Below are positions 1 through 11,099 of a stretch of DNA of 13,794 nucleotides, in pieces. Both the position numbers and the translations under genes were made by a program. Position 1 is the first letter of the stretch, and every line of letters starts with the position of its first letter. The notes under the pieces are model-generated. The model was not told where the DNA came from, made no database searches, and saw only the letters and a list, made by a program, of their open reading frames with translations. Source of the DNA: Rodentolepis nana (taxonomy: Eukaryota > Platyhelminthes > Cestoda > Cyclophyllidea > Hymenolepididae); assembly GCA_900617975.1 (NCBI GenBank), contig UZAE01001339.1, positions 1-13,794 of the forward strand, written 5' to 3'.

Positions 1-300
1 ATATCAAATGGCAGGCTTTATGATAGTTATCATTAGCCCTTTAGTGGACTTCAGGATTCACAGAGGGGAGGAAACATCAAATTGAAAAAGTCGACAGGGG
101 GGGGACAGAAGAGTGATTCAAAGATATAAGAGACAAACACATAGGTAGAACAAAGGTGAGGTGAGTACTGTAAATATTCGACTATGGCATCGAGTGAGGT
201 GATGGTAGTTTGAAGTGAGAAGTCAACTGCCAGTCAATAGACTTTTTTGCCGTATGAGTACACGTTGCCCAGGGTGCACCACGTGGAAGTAAGTCTATCG
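1..300 (-). repeat. Interspersed repeat, copy 1 (minus strand, runs off the left edge)
   Basis: The reverse complement of this stretch aligns almost end to end with 10016-10304, at roughly three quarters or more identity by eye. Shared blocks in element order are a head with CACGTGGT-x-CACCCTGGGCA (here 266-285), CTCATACGGCAAAA, GGCA-x-TTGACTTCT, CTTCAAACTACCATC, a pyrimidine-rich middle with CACTCTTCTGT and a C-run (read as eight Gs at 107-114), TTGATGTTTC, CCCCTCTGTGAA, and a tail with CTAAAGGGCT and ATGATAACTATCA ending near CATTTGATAT. The match reaches base 1, so the true end is probably outside the window. There is no meaningful open frame and no clear Pol III A/B box, so I cannot assign a class. 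A 3' non-coding piece of a retroelement or a SINE-like element fits best. Confidence 0.85.
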
Positions 301-1219
301 CACACCCCAGGATTCAAATGTAAAATCACGAATAAATACTTTTATACCACATTTTAATGCAGTCATGCTTGGAAGTCTCTTGAATTAATGGTTTAAGGTT
401 AAGACAGAATCATCCTATATTACAATATAAAAGCAACTGGAGTTTATGTCAAAATAATAGTTTGCTTTCAGATGATTTGACTCTCATTTATACTACCGAA
501 TTCTTTTAAGGCTTACTTGCTGCAGAAATTAACCTTCAAAATGCCATAATAATGATATTTCACTTCTTTGTATCATCTTTTAGTTTCACATTGAAAGGAT
601 GTCAAAATGCTATTTTATTTTATAGTGACCTTTTAAAAAGTTCAACTTTTTACTACTTCTGACTTAAAAGTTTGATTACACTGATGAAAGTGAATGAAAG
701 CGATAGAGATTTTTGCAATCAGGACAATTTTAAAACCGAAGTTGAGTTTAAGGTAGTCGGTGATCATTTACTCATCATTTACTAATAACCTTTGCTATAA
801 TTTTCTTTAAAATTTCATATTAAGTAAATTAATACCGAAATGTAGCTTCACAGTTTGAAAAATAGTTTTTGAACAAAGTTTACTGAATACCAAAGTAGTT
901 GAGTGGATTTATTTTCTCAGATATTTAGATCAACATGCAAATGCTCTTTTAAGCCATTTTCAAGAATACAAATTTAATTAGAAGAATAGGACATGTGTTT
1001 TGGTTACCATTTGTCTTAATGGAACCGAACAGAAAATTAACAATATATATTTTTTAATGTGGTTTGAGCACAATTACCCATCTAAATGTTAAACACTTAA
1101 CATTTTCTAAAGAGTGAAATGTACATTCATTTCTTGCAAAATACTTTAATTGCTATTGGTTAGAAGGGATAAATGCTGCCAAAATTTGTTTTCATTTATT
1201 TAATTAGAATGTTGCAATG
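301..1219. other. A+T-rich non-coding stretch
   Basis: Stop codons are frequent in all six frames, and I see no RNA gene, tandem array or transposon similarity. It starts right where similarity to the repeat copy at 1-300 stops. Homopolymer runs of A and T are common. I infer drifted intergenic or intronic DNA. Confidence 0.6.
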
Positions 1220-1410
1220 CTTTTACACTTGTCGAATAAAGGAGGCTGTGGAATGCACAACGCTGTGATGGATGAACAAGGAAATTTTATGCCCACTCAA
1301 AGATACCCGTGCTACAATTCGCGTTGGTAACAAATGCAGTTGTGATTTCTGCGACCACTCAGACAACCGCCAGTTAATAGTCCCTGCATCCTTCACTGTA
1401 TTTTATTGAC
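1220..1410. other. More G+C-balanced island with short open frames, unrecognised
   Basis: Composition here is visibly richer in G and C than the flanks. Two overlapping plus-strand frames are open. One starts with an ATG at 1253 and gives 25 codons to a TAA at 1328-1330 (peptide beginning MHNAVMDEQGNF). The other is stop-free from 1269 to 1406, ending at a TGA at 1407-1409; it includes a cysteine-bearing stretch C-S-C-D-F-C-D-H-S-D-N. Neither matches a family I recognise, and both are short enough to arise by chance. The island could be a degraded exon, a transposon fragment or a conserved non-coding element. I make no functional call. Confidence 0.3.
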
Positions 1411-3399
1411 CTATCTCTGTGACAAACACGTGCAACCTTAATAAGCTTTTTTCACGTCATACGTCTGTTTCCTAAATAGCTTAGCTATTTATGGGAACCA
1501 TTACTAGGAAGGAGACTTTGCTATATAGATTACTTTTCTTATTAGAAAAGCCATTCGTTACAGGTTCGTGAGAGTTGGTAATAGAAGATGACTTATTACT
1601 GAAGTATCTCAAATTTAAATGATCAGTCCACTTAGATGCACTCATTATCATTATCAAATTAAAACAAACAAAATTACGACTTGTAGAACTTCTCAAAGTT
1701 GAAACGCTAAATATACTATTTCACGAAAAGATTCCATCTCATTACTTTCAACGCATATTGCTTTATAAAATAATTTACAATATTGCTTTAATTTATTTTT
1801 TATTCCTTATCTGCTATGGAAAAGTGTTTAACGTAGACGGGAGGAAGAAAATGTACGATAATTTTATCAAAAATGGCATTTTGTTATGGATTTATCTGTT
1901 CCGAAACAAATAATTATATTCAAGATTTATTTCTTTTTAGAATATTCGATAAGTCAAGCGTTTATTAGGAAAAAATTTAAAATAAATAGCAATTAATTTT
2001 AAAATGTGTCTTAATACTTCCATAAATTAGAGATTTGAAATTTTAATAGATATATATTGATTACTCAATTTAAGCACTGATGAAGCCAATTTAAAAGCAT
2101 TTACTATATAATTATTTGTTGTGCTTTGTAAATACGTGAGAATAAACGCAAATTAAACTTATCCAACTTATCGTAAAGATAAAGTTAGGATTCACATTGA
2201 AGCATTCACGCAATATGAAATACCTCTTTTAAACTTATATAATTTAAAAAACACATATTTTGCAACATATTCAATTATAAATAAATATGTACCAAATCAT
2301 TACTGGAAAGTTTAAAAAAATATCTTACTACGTTCTCAATTTTAAGATTAAAATTTCAATGGCCATTTAATCTCAAATAGTAACAACCGTTTTAATGTTA
2401 CATTTGTTTAATAGATCAATAACAAATTACTCGCAATTACGGTAAAGTCGTTTATGTAAAAAAGATCTAAAATAATTTCCGATTTTCAAATGATTTTATC
2501 TCACTAGTTCGCAGAAATTGTTTTAAAATATAAAAAATAATATTGATTTCCAGTTCTGCAGTTTTTTTAGAAGAAATTTGAACCAAAATCATATAACTTA
2601 ATAATTTCGATTTTTAATTAAAAAAAAAGAGGAGTCTGATTAATCTACGGCAAATTTATGTGCCAAAAAATAGAATAAATTCAACTAGAAAATGAGCGAC
2701 ATTATTCATAAATGCTTTACTATCGGCTGGTGAATTAATAGTGAAAAAAAATTTCTTGAATTTAAAGGTATCGATAAGGTATGTCGATCACCGTCATGGC
2801 ATTATGAGATTTGGATTGTCAAATGTGTTTTCTAATCTTCACATTTCACTATTCGTCCCATGAGTTACGAACTTTATTTTATTCGCTTCAATCGATTCAA
2901 TCATTTTTGTCTTTGAGTCCGAAAAGGCAAACGATTATATGCCATTTTAAATTTGATTTGTGGCATTATTTAGGGTTAATTTACAATATTATAAATTTGT
3001 TCTAATGTCTGGCAATCGATCTGAAAAAGCTAACTATATACAAATTTTTTTTTATTTTGACTAAACTGAAGCATGACAAAATGTTAATTACTCTTAAAAT
3101 TTTTATTTGATGCAGAACCAAAACTAGCTGATTTAAAAAGACTTTGATTTAGTTTTATTCATAACAGAATTTCTTTCATCAACACAACAGATGTTTGGTA
3201 TTGAAGAATAAATTGTGTTCTGTAAAGTAGGCAAGTCATTAGCATCATAACCTTTTCTGCTGTTAAAATGAAATGAAAAATAATTGCATGCTGAATGACT
3301 TGTAAGCCTTAATACAGATCAGCGAATCGGAGACACTAAATGAACGAAAAAAATAATTTGCCGCAAAAAATATTTCAATATGAAGATATTAGGTTAAGA
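1411..3399. other. A+T-rich non-coding stretch with a short perfect palindrome
   Basis: No supported gene is present. The open frames found here (minus strand 1481-1696, 71 codons; plus strand 2811-3005, 64 codons) are rich in Ser, Asn, Phe, Leu and Ile, as expected from random A+T-rich DNA, and show no domain. The only local structure I noted is the palindrome at 1473-1491, listed separately. The rest is drifted low-G+C sequence with many A/T runs. Confidence 0.6.
1473..1491. repeat. Perfect 19-bp palindrome
   Basis: The arms TAAATAGCT and AGCTATTTA are exact reverse complements around a single central T. It could be a small hairpin, a dimeric protein-binding site, or chance: A+T-rich DNA of this length would be expected to give something close to this by accident. 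No paired copy elsewhere in the window was seen, so there is no evidence that it is a transposon end. Confidence 0.5.
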
Positions 3400-3830
3400 A
3401 ACATCGTTTTTGGCTTTCCTTCATCCCTAACTCCCGCTGTATGAACATATATAATATAAATGACGTGTCTCTTTAGCTATTTATCAATCGCTTCCTTCCA
3501 CAACTTGCCTATCTAGACAACACAGATTCATTATATGCAAAGTGAAGTTGGTTTGTTCAAGCCTTATTATTTGATAGCAAAAACTCGGGAGGGAAAAGTG
3601 CTGTGGCGGCTTTTAATCTCGTCTGTCAATGACTACTAATGATAGGGTTAGCAACACTAAGGAAAACGGGCTGTTTGAGAATAATTATATTAAAGTGCAA
3701 GTTGAAACTTCAAAACATGAATCCTATAATTACATGGCGAAACGATGTTTTGTGATGCTGTGTTCTGCAAAACTCAATGTCTGCGGGGGAAGCGTATGTG
3801 TCCAGCAATTCCGATGAAAAAATCTTGGAA
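3400..3830. other. Compositional island with a TATA-like motif and a 62-codon open frame, unrecognised
   Basis: This stretch is less A+T-rich than its flanks and holds clusters such as TCGGGAGGG, GTGGCGGC and TGCGGGGGAAG. A plus-strand frame runs from an ATG at 3629 to 3817 (62 codons). Its second half, around 3733-3817, has four cysteines and reads less like random A+T-rich translation, but I recognise no domain and see no signal peptide. A CATATATAATATAAAT motif at about 3446-3461 resembles a TATA box; such strings are common in A+T-rich DNA and have little weight. Options are a relic of a gene or transposon, a short non-coding transcript, or chance. Confidence 0.25.
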
Positions 3831-6172
3831 TTTAAACTTTTATTCATAATTCTAATCGCATAAAGTTCAACGCATCACTTGTGCACTCTCATATCACTTT
3901 TTAATCTGGCTTTATTTTGAATTTATTCATTTTCTTTCTAAGCAATCAAAAATCAAGATTTCACAAAATATTACAACAGTTTTAAGCTAGAAATAAAAAT
4001 ATTTGGTATGTGTTTTTAAGAACAACAAATGTTCATGGCTCTTTTAAGTTCATATTTGCACATTTTTATTTGCTAAAAATTCGAATTTAATATAAAGATA
4101 TTTTCAATTAACGAAATTTGAAACTCAATTAATTATGCAAAAAAATGTTTTTTTTCAAACTTCATTGAAAAATTAGTTTTCTTAGAGTACTAAAACGTTC
4201 GAAAAGTGTAGAGAGTGTGGTAATCATTCATTTATAGTTCTTCATATTTGCGTAAACGAAACGCATATACTAATTAATTCTGCAATGGCCATAATTGCAA
4301 AGAGCGCTTTATTTACCAAACGTACTGCTTCGCTAATATTTTCGAATTAATTTAGCTGACTTTGATGTCAGGTTTTTATTATAGGTTTTTCAGAAGCAAT
4401 CGTTTTGGTTTAGGCAAGGGTTATCTGTCTAACATCTGCTAAAGTTGGGAGAGATTGTTACAAAACATCAAATTTTGTATGTGGCCGATTGCAATTTTTT
4501 CGATAAATTTAAATTTGTTCAAGTACCATTAAAGGCATTTTAATTTAACATTGTTCAATATCTAATTAGTCTAAATCGTTAAATCGATGAAGCTTGTGAC
4601 ATAAGACAATTAATACATTGTTTTAAATGTAATACCAATTAATTATCATCAATTAAAATCCTAAAATTACACAAAATAATGAATAAATAAGTCAAAAAAT
4701 AAACATATAATATTAGAAATATTAACAATTGGACAGAATTTATTAGAAAAGTTATTTAGATTCTAACAAATATTGAATCAATCGAATTATGAATGTGTTT
4801 TTCGGCTATGCTCGCACTTACAAAATTATTTTAGAAGTTTAAAATTTTGAAATTTGTTCGGATGTCAAATGAACCTTAATAATAGTAAGATCAATATTTT
4901 CAATTTTTTAACATTTTTTAACAGGAAAATTAACCAAAAGGCCAGAAATGGATGACTGATTCATATATTTATTTCATGTTTAAAGGGTTCTATCTTATAC
5001 TAATATTTCTTTAGCATAGATTGAAGAAGCCTAAAGGAAAATATAATTTATCACAGAATGTATACTCAATGTAATAGCCACTCTATATAGACAAAACAAA
5101 CACTGCCAATATCTTAAATTAATTTTTTTATAATAATATAGGTTATATTTTAATTTTTGTAAGACAATCACCCTCTCAACCAATCAATATAGGTAAGGAG
5201 ACTAAAAATAAATCAATAATAGCATTGTTGTTTTCTTAAATAATTAAAATTTATTGCTTTTACAAGAAATCCATTCGATGGTGAAGTAATGAAAAATTTT
5301 GAATGAAAACAAAGGGACCTGATCTCCACATTGTTTGCAAATTTAATTTTGTCGTCAATCACTTAAATCTCCCTTCCACTATATTTAATTAAATTTGTCG
5401 ATGGTATTGTTTCATTTTACTTTTCTACGTTGTATTGAAAAATGAATAACTTATTTAAATTTCAAAACGAGTATTTTCCATAATTTTTCTCAAAGCAAAT
5501 TAAAATAAATTTTTAAATTTTTCTCGAAATAAATTTCTATTTAATTAATTGAAGATGCCAATTTAATTCATTCCTATATAAATACTAAATTGATTTTGTT
5601 GGGAAAAGCAGTTTATATAGCTAATGAAGAATATTGACAAACTTGATATACACAATCGCATATTTTAAAAATGAATTGATTTAATGACACTATTTAAATA
5701 ATATTATTTTTTAATGGATACTATTTAACTGTAATATGTCCACTTAATTTGTAAAGTGCAAGTTGCAGCAAAATAATTTTGAATACAAATGTTGTTCATT
5801 TTTTTGGGGAACTACTAGACTTATTCGTTTTTCCGAAAAAAATAATAAATTAAGGCGATTATTCAAAGTTTGAAATGTAGCCAAACGCATGAATTGTAAA
5901 ATATTTTTCGCAAAAATTCTTTTTTAAGTCTTTAGTGACCTTCGAATTTTCAACCTTTTCTTTCTGTCTCTTTGATTAACTAATCAATAGAAATGCGCAT
6001 TCAATTCTTCCTGTTTTACCTTATTTAAAGACACTATTAGAAATTATTATTGCCTATATCTTGAAATTTACTTTGATGTTATAAAAGATCTTCAAAACCA
6101 TTTTAAGAATAAAATATTATAATATATATTTTTGGTTCATTCAATTTAATAATTTACAACTAATGTTTATAA
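3831..6172. other. A+T-rich non-coding stretch
   Basis: All six frames are heavily interrupted and the A+T content is very high, with many short AATTAATT- and AAATTTT-type strings. I found no RNA gene, no tandem array with more than two or three units, and no similarity to the repeat family or to the retroelement at the right end. I infer neutral intergenic or intronic DNA. Confidence 0.6.
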
Positions 6173-6400
6173 GGCAAAGTCTATTAACCGGTAGTTCCCA
6201 TCAAACTACCATGACAAGACTCCGTGTCATATTCCACCAACTTCACAATACTTACCTTACCCTACCGTTGTGTCTATCTCTTTTAATTCTGTGAATCATT
6301 TTCTGTTCCCTCACTCAAATTTTGTGAATTTAGTGTTTCTTCCCTCTGTGATGCCCGAAGTGAGCTAATGAGCCATCTAATTGCATGCTATTTGATATAT
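6173..6400 (+). repeat. Interspersed repeat, copy 2 (diverged, apparently 5'-truncated)
   Basis: This copy lies in the same orientation as the one at 10016-10304. It follows the same block order: GGCAAAGTCTATT at 6173, ATCAAACTACCAT, CTTACCTTACC, GTGTCTATCTCTTTTA, CTGTTCCCTC, GTGTTTCTTCCCTCTGTGATGCC, GAGCTAATGAGCC, and an end at CTATTTGATATAT. The last block closely matches the end of copy 1 (CATTTGATAT). The head block with CACGTGGT and CACCCTGGGCA found in copies 1 and 3 is missing, and the tail palindrome is eroded. Greater divergence suggests an older insertion. No target-site duplication was recognised. Confidence 0.75.
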
Positions 6401-9400
6401 AAAAATATTTTTTGACGCTGGTATTTCTACACAGAATGTAGCCTAATATGATAAAGCTGTATTTATTTAATGGAATTCAGTTTTATATTCAATTTTGACA
6501 ATCAGTCTATAGAATTACTATCAAAATCCAAAAATGAATTCATGATTTAATGACACGTTATTTATTTTCTTGAGCACAAAATTGTTAAAAGAAATATTCA
6601 AGCTAGGATTTGAGCTTTAAAATTTTTATCAATTTTTCAAACAAGAAAATACCTTTATATTAGCAAATTTTGTGAAAGAAATGGAACAATGATAATTGAA
6701 TCCTATGTAATAAATGAATAGGAATGGCAGAGCTTTGTCGTACTCATTTTCTCCAACCCAGAAACAGTCAGTAACTTAACTAATTTGTGTACTATTATAT
6801 CGTAAATATTTTAAAACTAAATTTTGGTTATCTTCTAAAAATAATATAATGTTCTTTAATTATTCAATGTGTAACGCCCACAATGCAATTAAAAATATTT
6901 TAGCAATAGTCAATTGCGTTACAATAATGCTAGATTTTTGTTGTTTTTTTATAAATTCGTAAATGTAACACTAGTGTTTAAATGGGCTAAGTAGTGGAGT
7001 CTATACTCCGCATCGCTCCTAGCTTAAATGAAAATAAATTAAGACTAATTGTGTTGTCTAATAATCCATAACTCTGCAATTTTAGTTGCAAAGCAAATAA
7101 CTGGTGAAATATCACAGTGACGGCACTAAATCACTTAAATATTCAAAATAAAATAAATATTTGTTCCGTTATTAGTATTGTCCTTGGTATTCCCCTATGT
7201 ACTTGAACGAAGATAAAGCCGTGTGTTCTAATTCAAGTCATTAAGTTATATAAAGTGATTCTGACCAATATGACTCAAAATTTTCGATACCTTGTTGAAA
7301 TCGATTTATAAAATTTCAAAATTATAAAATTTTCGTCTTTCTAGAGAGTTATTAAAGAATTTCAAAACTTATGACTTTATAGAGTGACCTCCGTGTTGAT
7401 AACTGAATATTTAATTGTCAGCAGAAACACAAATTGGTCAGTGATAAAACTAGGAAACATTTTTAATAGAAAGATTACTTTGATAATAAATTAAAAATTT
7501 TCTTTCACCTAACTAAAGAACTTATTTTACTTATGATTTCCTATCAACAAATTGGAATGGAGGTATTGATTCTGTGATTACTTTTAGAGCTAGACGTAAT
7601 TAACATCACCCTTTCACACTAATCTAAGAAGAAGTGGAAAACTACGATGGCATGTATCTATGCTTCAAATTAATCGAACAAAAGAGAGCATATGAGTGAT
7701 CAAAACTTTACAAACTATTTTGGGCATAGGTAATTAATCTGCTGAGAGTGACATCATTAACCAAACGGCTGTTTTGACAAAGCCTAAGCACAGTTTTGAA
7801 TTGTTTACAATAATAAAATCTCTAAATAAATGATCGAATTTAGAGAGAAAATTAAATCCCAAATTTAACTCCGAACTGAGTTTATATAATGTAAACGAAA
7901 TCTTAAGAGAGTAACTACGTTTATTGGCAAGGTCATTTAAACTAAGTCAAATATCACTGAAATATTGACTTACATCAACTGCAATGTTTGTGAAATGAGC
8001 TAGGCGGTACATTCGTGAAATGTTCATCCTTATTATATTATGTTATGTCACAATGAGAAGATTAATGAAATTTCAATGATAGATGAACAACAAAATAAGC
8101 ATGCACCTTGTATCAAAAACCAAAATCATGATCATGAAAGCTAAATACTCTTCTATAGTGACTGCGTTTAGTGCTAAGATTTGTCAAGTGCCAATTTGAT
8201 ATTAAATGAAATTTTGAGAAGTAAAAAACGGAGGCGAATTTGCATAAAATTAATTGAATTTTTTCACTTTACGTGTTTTTAACTCTCATTACTTAAGTCG
8301 GATTTTGAGAAGTATATAATAATCTGAACTGCGTGATATTTAATTCCACGTATTTTAGGCTAATTGAATAAAGGTGGGTTTCATCAAAAATATATACAAA
8401 CAATATTAGTAAATATTGAAGATTTTATTCAATTGATGAAAAGTGCATATATAGGACATTCTAATTTGCTGACCTTGTTTGAAAAATAAAATTGCAGCAA
8501 TTATTATCATTAAAAGTACAAAGTATAACTCCGATCTAGATAAATACGGCCATTTAATTTAATCACAGTACAAATTAGTACGAACGATAAATTAAAGATA
8601 ATTAAAGAAGAGAAATTATTTTTAAGACAAAATAAGTTTGTGCTCATAAATTTTATACGAAAAAGGCGATTTGGAATTTGTAGTTAATTGATGATAACAA
8701 AATGAAAAATTTTTAATACCTCGAAGAAAGAGGATTTTGAAGAGGTTGACGAATAGTTGAAAAGAAGTAAGAAACCACCATCGGGAATATGGAACATGTG
8801 CAATAAAAAGCCTTTATTTAAATTATTTAAGAATATTTACAAATTTACCTGTAAATTTTAATCTCAAATGTGTGTAGCAATATATATTTAACAAATGGTG
8901 TTCATTAGCATAATTAACATTTTTCAAAATAATTTAATTTTAAATTTTATAGAAAAAAATTATTTTGCTCATAATTATTCAGCAAATTATGTCAGTTATA
9001 TTATCTTTAAAAGCAGTCCTTTCTTCTCTGTTAATCCTGTTGGCGATTATGAGGTCAGTAACTCCCATTAGAAGGGGATCTTTTTAAAATGAAGAAAAAA
9101 TAGAACAGTTTTAATTAGTAATAAACAATATTTCATGAATATTTGTACTGTAAACGGTTTGATTTAATATTTTAATAATTAACCATTGAAAACCATTCAA
9201 AATTGAAAAGTTTATCCTAATCAAGTGTGCATTTTTATTAGATTGATATCAGTAATAAATTTTCGATGTCACTAACCTAGGCAGATGTTATGTTAAGATA
9301 TGTGTACGTTAAACTCGATGGAATACTATTTTTAATTATTCATACATTATTAAGCATTTAGATCAGAGTGCTTTACCCAATGGTCATTCATTCTTTGCCT

Positions 9401-10015
9401 CTAGCAAAAAATGAGTCTTATTTTCAAACTATTTATTCCAATAATTGTCACATATCAGTTCAAAAGAGAGCAGAGTTTAAAAGTCTATATTAACTACCAC
9501 ATTTTCTGCTAAAGTTTCTTAATTAAGTAGGATTAGGGATAGCTAATTTAAAACTATCGGGGTTAATTAAGTGGTGTATCTCTTTTAAAAGAGCTGAAAA
9601 CCTAACTTTAAACGAAAAATAGTTTTACTTGTGTACTGCACAGTATTCGGCTATGGAATCAAAATTAGAAATATATTAAATTCTTTAAATTTCGATGACT
9701 CTTAGTCAAAGAATTTGTATATTTTAATAGAAATGTCTTAAATCTGTATTCAAAGTTGAAAATTTGGGCTAAAACAAAATATATACATAATGCATTTTGT
9801 TAGAAAAAAACTTAAAGAACAGGATAGAACTAGTTATAAAAAAGTCTAAAATCCATCTGTGTTTTTGATATAAACAACACTTAAATGAGTAGGTTGGAAA
9901 TGGAATTTCGATTCCAATGAGTTTTGCATTTTACATTACATAGAACATAATTAAATTTAAAAAATCGAACGTTTTAAATATTCCATGACACTATTCCAAA
10001 AATTTTACGTTCGTT
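6401..10015. other. A+T-rich non-coding stretch between repeat copies 2 and 3
   Basis: About 3.6 kb with no open frame of note and no recognisable RNA gene or transposon protein. Small features seen are a 12-bp palindrome TCATGATCATGA at 8126-8137 and a 13-base direct repeat ATTTTGAGAAGTA at 8211-8223 and 8302-8314. Both are compatible with chance. An AATAAA string near 8801 follows a very short acidic frame, but no exon structure supports a gene end. I see nothing else. Confidence 0.6.
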
Positions 10016-10304
10016 CGATATACCTTCACGTGGTACACCCTGGGCAGAGTAGACTCATACGGCAAAATAGTCCTTTACGCTGGCATTTGACTTCTGACTT
10101 CAAACTACCATCGCCCCACTGTATGTGCTCATCTTACCTTTTCTCTGCCATGTTGTATGTCTGTCTCTTTTACATATCTGAAACACTCTTCTGTTCCCCC
10201 TCCCCATCTCGACTTTATTTCACTTTGATGTTTCTTCCCCTCTGTGAAGCCTGACGTCAGCTAAAGGGCTGATGATAACTATCAAAACGACTACCATTTG
10301 AAAT
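10016..10304 (+). repeat. Interspersed repeat, copy 3 (plus strand)
   Basis: This is the mirror partner of copy 1. It carries the head block from CACGTGGT through CACCCTGGGCA at 10027-10046, then CTCATACGGCAAAA, CTTCAAACTACCATC, the pyrimidine-rich middle with CACTCTTCTGTTCCCC, TTTGATGTTTCTTCCCC, CTCTGTGAAGCC, and a tail reading CAGCTAAAGGGCTGATG then ATAACTATCAAAACG, ending near CATTTGAAAT. Relative to copy 1 it lacks a block of about 20 bases after CATCGCCCCACT. An 89-codon open frame at 9985-10254 crosses most of this copy, but its sense does not hold in the other copies, so I treat it as accidental. The class is unknown: LINE 3' end, SINE-like or other. Confidence 0.85.
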
Positions 10305-11077
10305 AAATTCATAAATAAGTTTGCTTAAGTTGATACTTTAAAAAGAGAGTTGCATGAATATTTCTGCGACTCCTAGTTCTTCCAATATATGAACACAAAT
10401 CAATCATTTTGGAGCTAAAGTAAAATGCCCTCAAATTATGGCTCAAAAAAGTCTGATTGACCTCAATGAACTTCTTCAGAACAATATAAAAATGGCACTC
10501 CTTCTAAAATTTAGCTAGGAAAGCAGTTTTTAACAGTACAAATACAAATATTGCATACACACTCTGCTATAGAGTTTTAAAGCGAGAGTAACAATTTGCA
10601 TCTATTCAGATTTGCATTTGACCAATAATGATACTCAAATGTAAGCTCACTAATATTAATTTTATTTCACCATGTTCATAACTGCTGTTGAAAATTGCCA
10701 ATGCTTGACAAAACAGTATGTACAACTGTTGAATGCAACTGAATTTGCTTAAATTTCATTTGCCGACAATAATAGCAAATACCGAACTCTTTTGTGGTTG
10801 CAAACTTATCAACTATTAGTATAGCGTCAATGCTAATTACGTTTAATTATTCAATCCACCTAATCATCTATTTAAAGCTAGCTACAAAACTGCCTTGATT
10901 TAGCTAGTTGACAATTACAATCTAAAGAAAAACATCCTGAAGGTAATATTACTTGACCTATTATCACTTGGTTAGATCAATTCTTACCGACTGACATTTG
11001 ACAAGGCTCTTATTGAGCAATATCATCAGATGCATGAGCCCTAATATTTCTATCAAAAACAGCAGAGTACATTAGAC

Positions 11078-11099
11078 AATCTGATATTAATGTCAGATT
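11078..11099. repeat. 22-bp near-perfect palindrome
   Basis: AATCTGATATT is followed at once by AATGTCAGATT. Ten of eleven pairs match with no spacer. It may be a chance palindrome or the core of a dimeric binding site. Nothing nearby supports a specific role. Confidence 0.45.

Noticed and set aside
300..325. tRNA-like B box (GGATTCAAATG) making the repeat a tRNA-derived SINE
   Set aside because: The string lies just outside the region shared by the copies, in the wrong place and without a matching A box.
1481..1696. 71-codon minus-strand open frame
   Set aside because: Its Ser/Asn-rich make-up is what random A+T-rich DNA gives. No domain, signal peptide or supporting context is seen.
2811..3005. 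64-codon plus-strand open frame
   Set aside because: It is rich in Phe, Leu, Ser and Ile from A+T-rich codons, has no recognisable motif, and its length is compatible with chance.
3446..3461. TATA box and promoter
   Set aside because: TATATAA strings occur repeatedly by chance at this A+T level, and no supported gene follows.
8715..8810. Short acidic frame followed by an AATAAA string, as a terminal exon with polyadenylation signal
   Set aside because: Only about a dozen codons are open, with no splice acceptor in front. AATAAA is common in this composition.
9985..10254. 89-codon open frame as a protein-coding gene
   Set aside because: It lies mostly on repeat copy 3. The equivalent frame is not kept in copies 1 and 2, there is no domain, and its start lies outside the repeat in unrelated flank.
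1..10304. A Maverick/Polinton-like or other giant DNA transposon bounded by ~300-bp terminal inverted repeats
   Set aside because: The outer repeats are inverted as such an element would need, but a third copy sits inside and no polymerase, integrase, capsid or transposase frame or fragment is visible between them. Dispersed repeats explain the pattern more simply.
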